From Occultella kanbiaonis (GTDB taxonomy: Bacteria; Actinomycetota; Actinomycetes; Actinomycetales; Beutenbergiaceae): a stretch of DNA of 64,000 bases. The stretch lies in the NCBI RefSeq assembly GCF_009708215.1, contig NZ_CP046175.1, positions 1,054,001 through 1,118,000 of the forward strand, written 5' to 3'. Numbering within the stretch: the stretch's first letter is position 1; each line of letters starts with the position of its first letter. The translations under genes were made by a program, and so were the position numbers. Below, one piece after another: positions 59,996 through 64,000 of the stretch. The notes beneath the pieces are model-generated. The model saw only the letters and a list, made by a program, of their open reading frames with translations, was not told the DNA's origin and did no database searches.

Positions 59996-61732
59996 TCAGG
60001 AAGGCTCGACGAGCGAAATCATCGGGGCGATGTCGTCAGCCTGGAGTCGTGCCTGCTCACCCTCCTCGTCGGTGGCGGTCAGGGCGGCCGCCTCGGTGGC
60101 CGCCCGGCGGTCGAGGTAGGAACGCCGTTCGGTCTCGCGGCGGGCCTGGTCCCATCCGAGGATGGGGGTGATGACGTCGAGGATCTCCTCGAGCGCGGCC
60201 TCGCCCGCGTCTGGGACCTCGTACTCGAGGCGGGTCCGGTGGGCCAGCACGTCCTCCAGGTGGAGGACGAGTTCGTGGGTCGCAGCGAACGCGATCTCTG
60301 CCCGCAGGTACGCCGGGGCATGCTCCAGCGGCCGGGCCAGATCTGGCTGTGCCTCGACCGCGTCCACGATCTGCGTCAGTTGGGATCCGTAGCGGTGCAG
60401 CAGGTGATCGACCATCGCCTTCGTCCACCCGTACTTCTCGGCATAGGCACGGGACTTGCGGCGCACGGCCTGTAGTCCGACGGCACCGGCGAGTGGGATG
60501 TGGTCGGTGATCGAGGGCAGCGACTCGGCCCGGTCGCCGAGCGCGAAGTCGACCGCGTCCTTGGCCATCACCCGGTAGGTGGTGAGCTTGCCACCGGCGA
60601 TCGCCGTGAGGCCGGGGGCGACGGAGGCGACGGTGTGCTCGCGGGAGACCTTCGCCGAGGACGTGCCCTCCTTCGTGCCCGGCTGCAGCAGCGGGCGCAA
60701 CCCGGCCCAGGTGCCGATGATGTCGTCCTTGGTGAGCGGATTGGCGAGGACGGCATTGGCGTGCTCGAGCACGTACTCGATGTCCGCGTTCGTGGCCACC
60801 GGGTGCCGAAGCTCCTGCTTCCAGGGCGTGTCGGTGGTGCCGATCACCCAGTACCGGGACCACGGGATCACGAACAGGACGCTCTTCTCGGTCTGCAGGA
60901 TCAGACCCTTCTCGCCGCGGATCCGCTCGCGGGGGACCACGATGTGGATCCCCTTCGAGGCCAGCACGTGCAGTCCGCCCTCCTCGGCGGCGAGGCCCTC
61001 GGTCTCCTCGGTCCACACGCCGGTGGCGTTGATGACCTGGTCTGCCTTGACCGTGAGTCGTTCCCCGGTCTCCGCGTCCACCAGGACTGCGCCGTCCACG
61101 CGGCCGGAGGTCTTGGTCAACTCGACCACCTGGGTGCGGGACGCGGCCAGGGCGCCGTACTCGGCGGCCGTGCGGACCAGCGTGACCACGAGGCGGGCGT
61201 CGTCGACGCTCGCGTCCCAGTACTGGATCGCCCCGATGGCGGCATCGTGCCGCAGGTCCGGGAAGACCCGCTCAAGCTCGGAGCGGGAGAGGTGCTTGTG
61301 GAACGGCAGCGCTCGACGGCGCGAGGTCAGCGAGGCGAGGGCGTCATAGAGCCCGACGCCGGAGCCGACGTAGAACCGTTGCCAGAACCGGTGCTCGAGC
61401 GGGTACAGGAACGGCACCGGACGCACCAGGTGCGGTGCGATCTCGGTGAGCAGGAGGTCCCGCTCGGTGAGCGCCTCGTGGACCAGGGTGAAGTCGAGCA
61501 TCTGCAGGTAGCGCAATCCGCCGTGCACGAGCTTGCTGGACCGGCTGGAGGTCCCGGACGCCCAGTCCTGTGCTTCCACGATGCCCACTCGCAGGCCACG
61601 CGTCGCGGCGTCGAGCGCGATTCCCGCGCCCGTCACACCACCCCCGATCACAAGGATGTCGAGCGGGGTGCCGTCGGACATCGCGGCGAGCGCATCGGTT
61701 CGGGTCTGGGCGGTCAACGCGATCGTGGCCAC
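59996..61732 (-). CDS. glpD: Aerobic glycerol-3-phosphate dehydrogenase
   Basis: This 578-residue FAD enzyme has ILVIGGGVTGAGIALDAATRG near residue 21, SSRSSKLVHGGLRYLQ, and the C-terminal helical domain. It oxidises glycerol-3-phosphate to dihydroxyacetone phosphate with electrons to the quinone pool, at the inner face of the membrane. GTG 61732 has AGGAGAG upstream; earlier residues in the open frame are not used. It is the first gene of the operon, divergent from the SorC-type regulator. Confidence 0.97.
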   Translation of the reverse strand: MATIALTAQTRTDALAAMSDGTPLDILVIGGGVTGAGIALDAATRGLRVGIVEAQDWASGTSSRSSKLVHGGLRYLQMLDFTLVHEALTERDLLLTEIAPHLVRPVPFLYPLEHRFWQRFYVGSGVGLYDALASLTSRRRALPFHKHLSRSELERVFPDLRHDAAIGAIQYWDASVDDARLVVTLVRTAAEYGALAASRTQVVELTKTSGRVDGAVLVDAETGERLTVKADQVINATGVWTEETEGLAAEEGGLHVLASKGIHIVVPRERIRGEKGLILQTEKSVLFVIPWSRYWVIGTTDTPWKQELRHPVATNADIEYVLEHANAVLANPLTKDDIIGTWAGLRPLLQPGTKEGTSSAKVSREHTVASVAPGLTAIAGGKLTTYRVMAKDAVDFALGDRAESLPSITDHIPLAGAVGLQAVRRKSRAYAEKYGWTKAMVDHLLHRYGSQLTQIVDAVEAQPDLARPLEHAPAYLRAEIAFAATHELVLHLEDVLAHRTRLEYEVPDAGEAALEEILDVITPILGWDQARRETERRSYLDRRAATEAAALTATDEEGEQARLQADDIAPMISLVEPS

Positions 61733-61822
61733 TGTTATCTCTCCTCTTCGAGGCTCCTGTCGGGGCCCGATTCCAACCTGGACTCCTCGCCCGACGGGCC
61801 CTGAGGACATGCTTGCCCTGTC

Positions 61823-61857
61823 CGCACGAGTGCGCAATCATCGTGCACGAATGTGCA
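61823..61857. promoter_or_regulatory. Two inverted repeats in the glpD/SorC spacer
   Basis: CGCACGAGTGCG (61823-61834) and TGCACGAATGTGCA (61844-61857) share a CGCAC/GTGCG-like half-site. Together they form a plausible double operator for the SorC-type regulator at 61903. Confidence 0.6.
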
Positions 61858-61902
61858 GTGCCGCTCGGGCGAGGTGACCGATACGTGAGGGCGAGGTGAG
61901 TG

Positions 61903-62889
61903 ATGCGTGAGGACGACGCCTTCCGGGCGGCCACGATGTACTACCTGCAGGACCAGACCATGGACGTGATCGCCCGCACGCTCGGGATCTCCCGGTCCAC
62001 CGTTTCCCGGCTGATCAAGTCCGCCCGCGAGGACGGCATGGTGCGGATCTCGCTGCGCCCGCCGAGCAGCACCGGGTCCCAGCTGGGGCACCGGCTGTCC
62101 GCGACGTTCGGGATCAAGGCGCACGTGGTCTCGGTCCGGGAGAGTGCCTCGGAGGTACACCGGCTCGAGCAGGTGGCGATGGTCGCCGCCGGCCTCATCG
62201 CCGAGTGGTTCGGGCCGGACATGGTGCTCGGGGTGGCCTGGGGCACCACGGTCGCGGCGATCTCGCGTCACCTCAAGTCGTCCCCGAGCCCCGGGAGCGT
62301 GGTGGTCCAGCTCAACGGCGCCGCGAACACCTATGCCAGCGGCGTCACCTACGCCAGCGACCTGATCGCGGCGATCGCCGCGGCGTTCGACTCCACGATG
62401 TACCACTTCCCGGTGCCGGCGTTCTTCGACTTCCCGGAGACCAAACGCATGATGTGGCGCGAGCGCAGCGTGCGGCGGGTGCTCCAGATGCAGCAGCGGG
62501 TGGACGTCGCGCTGTTCGGGGTCGGGGCGCTGTCGGCCGAGGTGCCGTCCCACGTGTACTCCTCCGGCTACCTCGACGACGCGGAGATCGCCTCGCTCGC
62601 CGCCGACCGCGTGGTCGGCGACGTGTGCACCGTGTTCCTGCGCGAGGACGGCAGCTTCCGCGACATCGACATCAACGCGCGCGCCACGGGCCCGAGCCCG
62701 CTCGAGCTGCGGTCGATCAAGCGCCGGGTGTGCGTGGTCGTCGGCGAGGCGAAGGCACATGCGCTGCTCGGCGCCCTGCGGGCCCGGGTGGTCACCGATC
62801 TGGTGACCGACGAGACGACAGCACGGCACGTGCTCGGTCTGCTCCGCGGTGCACCGGGCACCGCCGAGGGTGGCAGGCTGGTGCCGTGA
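61903..62889 (+). CDS. SorC/DeoR-type sugar-binding transcriptional regulator
   Basis: This 328-residue protein has a short N-terminal HTH (MDVIARTLGISRSTVSRLIKSAREDGMV, about 19-46) and a C-terminal effector domain with GVAWGTTVAAI, QLNGAA and VALFGVGAL typical of SorC/GlpR-like sugar-phosphate sensors. Being divergent from glpD, it probably responds to glycerol-3-phosphate or a related phosphate and controls the glp operon. ATG 61903 is used (GTG 61900 adds one residue). Its stop overlaps the start of the next gene. Confidence 0.92.
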   Translation: MREDDAFRAATMYYLQDQTMDVIARTLGISRSTVSRLIKSAREDGMVRISLRPPSSTGSQLGHRLSATFGIKAHVVSVRESASEVHRLEQVAMVAAGLIAEWFGPDMVLGVAWGTTVAAISRHLKSSPSPGSVVVQLNGAANTYASGVTYASDLIAAIAAAFDSTMYHFPVPAFFDFPETKRMMWRERSVRRVLQMQQRVDVALFGVGALSAEVPSHVYSSGYLDDAEIASLAADRVVGDVCTVFLREDGSFRDIDINARATGPSPLELRSIKRRVCVVVGEAKAHALLGALRARVVTDLVTDETTARHVLGLLRGAPGTAEGGRLVP

Positions 62890-63461
62890 AACCCGACAGC
62901 TCCGGCGGTCCCAGCAGCATCGACGATCCGGCTGTGGTCCCGCTGATCCGGCCCGCGCTGCCCCGGGACGTGCCGACGATCCGGACCCTCGTCGAACCGT
63001 ACGCCGAGCGCCGCATCCTGCTCGCAAAGGACCTGGTCGGCTACTACGAAGGGGTCCAGGAGTTCCTGGTCGCTGAGCTCCGCGGGGAGGTGGTCGGCTG
63101 CGGCGCCCTGCATGTGATGTGGGAGGACCTCGCCGAGGTGCGCACCCTGGCGGTGCGCGCGGACACCCGCGGCACCGGCATCGGTCACCTGATGCTCGAG
63201 GCGCTCCTGGCGCGGGCCGCCGACCTCGGCCTGAAGCGGGTCTTCTGCCTGACGTTCGAGGTGGGCTTCTTCACCCGGCACGGGTTCGCCCCGATCGTCG
63301 GCGAGGTGGTCGAGGCGAGCGTCTTCCACGAACTGCTGCTCTCCCGCGACGACGGCATCGCCGAGTTCCTCGACCTCGCCCGGGTGAAGCCCAACACGCT
63401 CGGCAACACCCGCATGCTGAAGGTCCTCGACGTCCCAGGCGGTCCGGCGCCGGTCGGGTAG
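62886..63461 (+). CDS. Amino-acid N-acetyltransferase (NAGS/ArgA-like GNAT)
   Basis: This 191-residue GNAT protein has IRPALPRDVPTIRTLVEPYAERRILL, CGALHVMWEDLAEVRTLAVRADTRGTGIGHLML (acetyl-CoA loop TRGTGIG) and FFTRHGFAPI. Length and pattern match the short actinobacterial N-acetylglutamate synthase (Rv2747-type), first step of arginine synthesis. GTG 62886 overlaps the regulator stop. No arg genes are close, so the functional link to the glp regulator is unclear. Confidence 0.85.
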   Translation: MKPDSSGGPSSIDDPAVVPLIRPALPRDVPTIRTLVEPYAERRILLAKDLVGYYEGVQEFLVAELRGEVVGCGALHVMWEDLAEVRTLAVRADTRGTGIGHLMLEALLARAADLGLKRVFCLTFEVGFFTRHGFAPIVGEVVEASVFHELLLSRDDGIAEFLDLARVKPNTLGNTRMLKVLDVPGGPAPVG

Positions 63462-63550
63462 CAGGGTCGCCTCGGGCGGCGGTACGTCGCCGCGAGGGCC
63501 CGACGGCGGAGGCCGGGTCGGTCCGGATGGTCGCCCGGAGCGCGGGCGGC

Positions 63551-64000
63551 TCAGGCGCGAAGCATCGGCGCGAGCAGCACCTTGACCCGCACGATCGCGA
63601 TGACGACCGCGACCTGGATCGTGAGCACGGCGCCCACCACGGCGCCGAGCAGGCCGGCCGGGGCGGCGATCGCCCAGACGGCGACCCCGACGATCGCCGC
63701 CACCACGACGACTCGGAGCAGCAGCGCGAGCCGCCTGGCGGTGCGCTCGACGGTCCGGGCCGGCAGGTGTCGGCGCGCAGCGTCGGCCGAGTCGGTGCTG
63801 CCTGGCTCGCCGACCCCGCGCAGGATCGCGGCCAGGCCGATCCCGGCCAGCACGGCACCGGTGATCGCGAGCAGCTGGCCGACCGCCAGCAGTGTGAACC
63901 CGGCGACCATCGGCAGGTCCCGGCCCTGCGGCCCGGCCATGCTGAGTGCGCCTGCGCCGATGAAGCCGAGGACCACCGCCACGGCGCACATCGCGAGCAG
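63551..64000 (-). CDS. Membrane protein of unknown function, N-terminus beyond window
   Basis: The frame is open from the right edge to a stop at 63551 (about 149 residues). There are four hydrophobic helices: two at the start, two near the C-terminus (VVVVAAIVGVAVWAIAAP and VVGAVLTIQVAVVIAIV), with a basic loop RRHLPARTVERTARRLA between. An ATG at 63991 could be the start, but coding continues to the edge, so it may be longer. It shows no family signature. Confidence 0.6.
   Translation of the reverse strand: MLAMCAVAVVLGFIGAGALSMAGPQGRDLPMVAGFTLLAVGQLLAITGAVLAGIGLAAILRGVGEPGSTDSADAARRHLPARTVERTARRLALLLRVVVVAAIVGVAVWAIAAPAGLLGAVVGAVLTIQVAVVIAIVRVKVLLAPMLRA

Overview
The window is GC-rich DNA from an actinobacterium. 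Four things support this: nearly every reading frame is open on the antisense strand of real genes, a SAM-IV-type riboswitch is present (a mostly actinobacterial class), a rhodanese gene sits directly before metZ as in mycobacteria, and a MshA-like glycosyltransferase is encoded. The mix of sugar catabolism genes and the overall gene style suggest a soil or plant-litter Micrococcales (Beutenbergiaceae/Bogoriellaceae-like). That placement is inference, because there is no rRNA or full marker set here.

Layout. 0-5 kb: partial hydrolase, an MFS efflux gene divergent from an ArsR-type regulator, an acetyltransferase, and a cysteine-desulfurase-like gene behind a SAM-IV riboswitch. 5-9.5 kb: a small basic protein, a large LuxR-type AAA regulator, and a DUF6882-like protein. 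9.6-11.6 kb: a SAM-I riboswitch followed by DUF1737, rhodanese and metZ. 11.6-14.7 kb: upp, tadA, a two-domain VOC protein, a sirtuin and tRNA-Ser(CGA). 14.8-22.6 kb: two LacI-controlled sugar units, namely a binding protein with two ABC permeases, and an oxidoreductase with a rhamnose mutarotase-like protein. 22.6-24.1 kb: an orphan AbiEi-like gene flanked by unusual CTAG-containing repeats. 24-31 kb: oxidoreductases, an ArsR/SRPBCC pair, and an SDR plus large flavoprotein. 30.9-34.7 kb: a mirror-image cluster of membrane-anchored beta-propeller proteins, two intact and two decayed. 34.9-41.4 kb: desaturase, an alpha-L-fucosidase/isomerase/oxidoreductase operon, a coiled small protein and a third LacI. 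41.5-43.9 kb: a second MFS/ArsR-type pair. 44-48.2 kb: the xylose locus (ROK regulator, xylA, xylB, cupin). 48.3-51.8 kb: cis-prenyltransferase, tyrS with a structured leader, and a MshA-like glycosyltransferase. 51.7-57.1 kb: an operon of GH43, a LacI-PmoA fusion, a 3-hydroxyisobutyrate-dehydrogenase-like gene and an AEC transporter. 57.5-62.9 kb: the glycerol locus glpD-glpF-glpK with a divergent SorC-type regulator, followed by a NAGS-like acetyltransferase. The right end holds a partial membrane protein.

Functionally the region is a patchwork of small, locally regulated catabolic units (xylose, fucosides, deoxy-sugars, glycerol, GH43 substrates). Each has its own repressor and usually a recognisable palindromic operator. 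A sulfur/methionine block is interleaved, controlled by two different SAM riboswitch classes about 4.5 kb apart. The most unusual items are the LacI-PmoA single-chain fusion, the decaying propeller cluster, the orphan AbiEi gene with its flanking repeats, and the structured leaders of the LuxR regulator and tyrS. Nothing seen amounts to a clearly new defence or mobile system, and no transposase, phage gene or CRISPR array was found.
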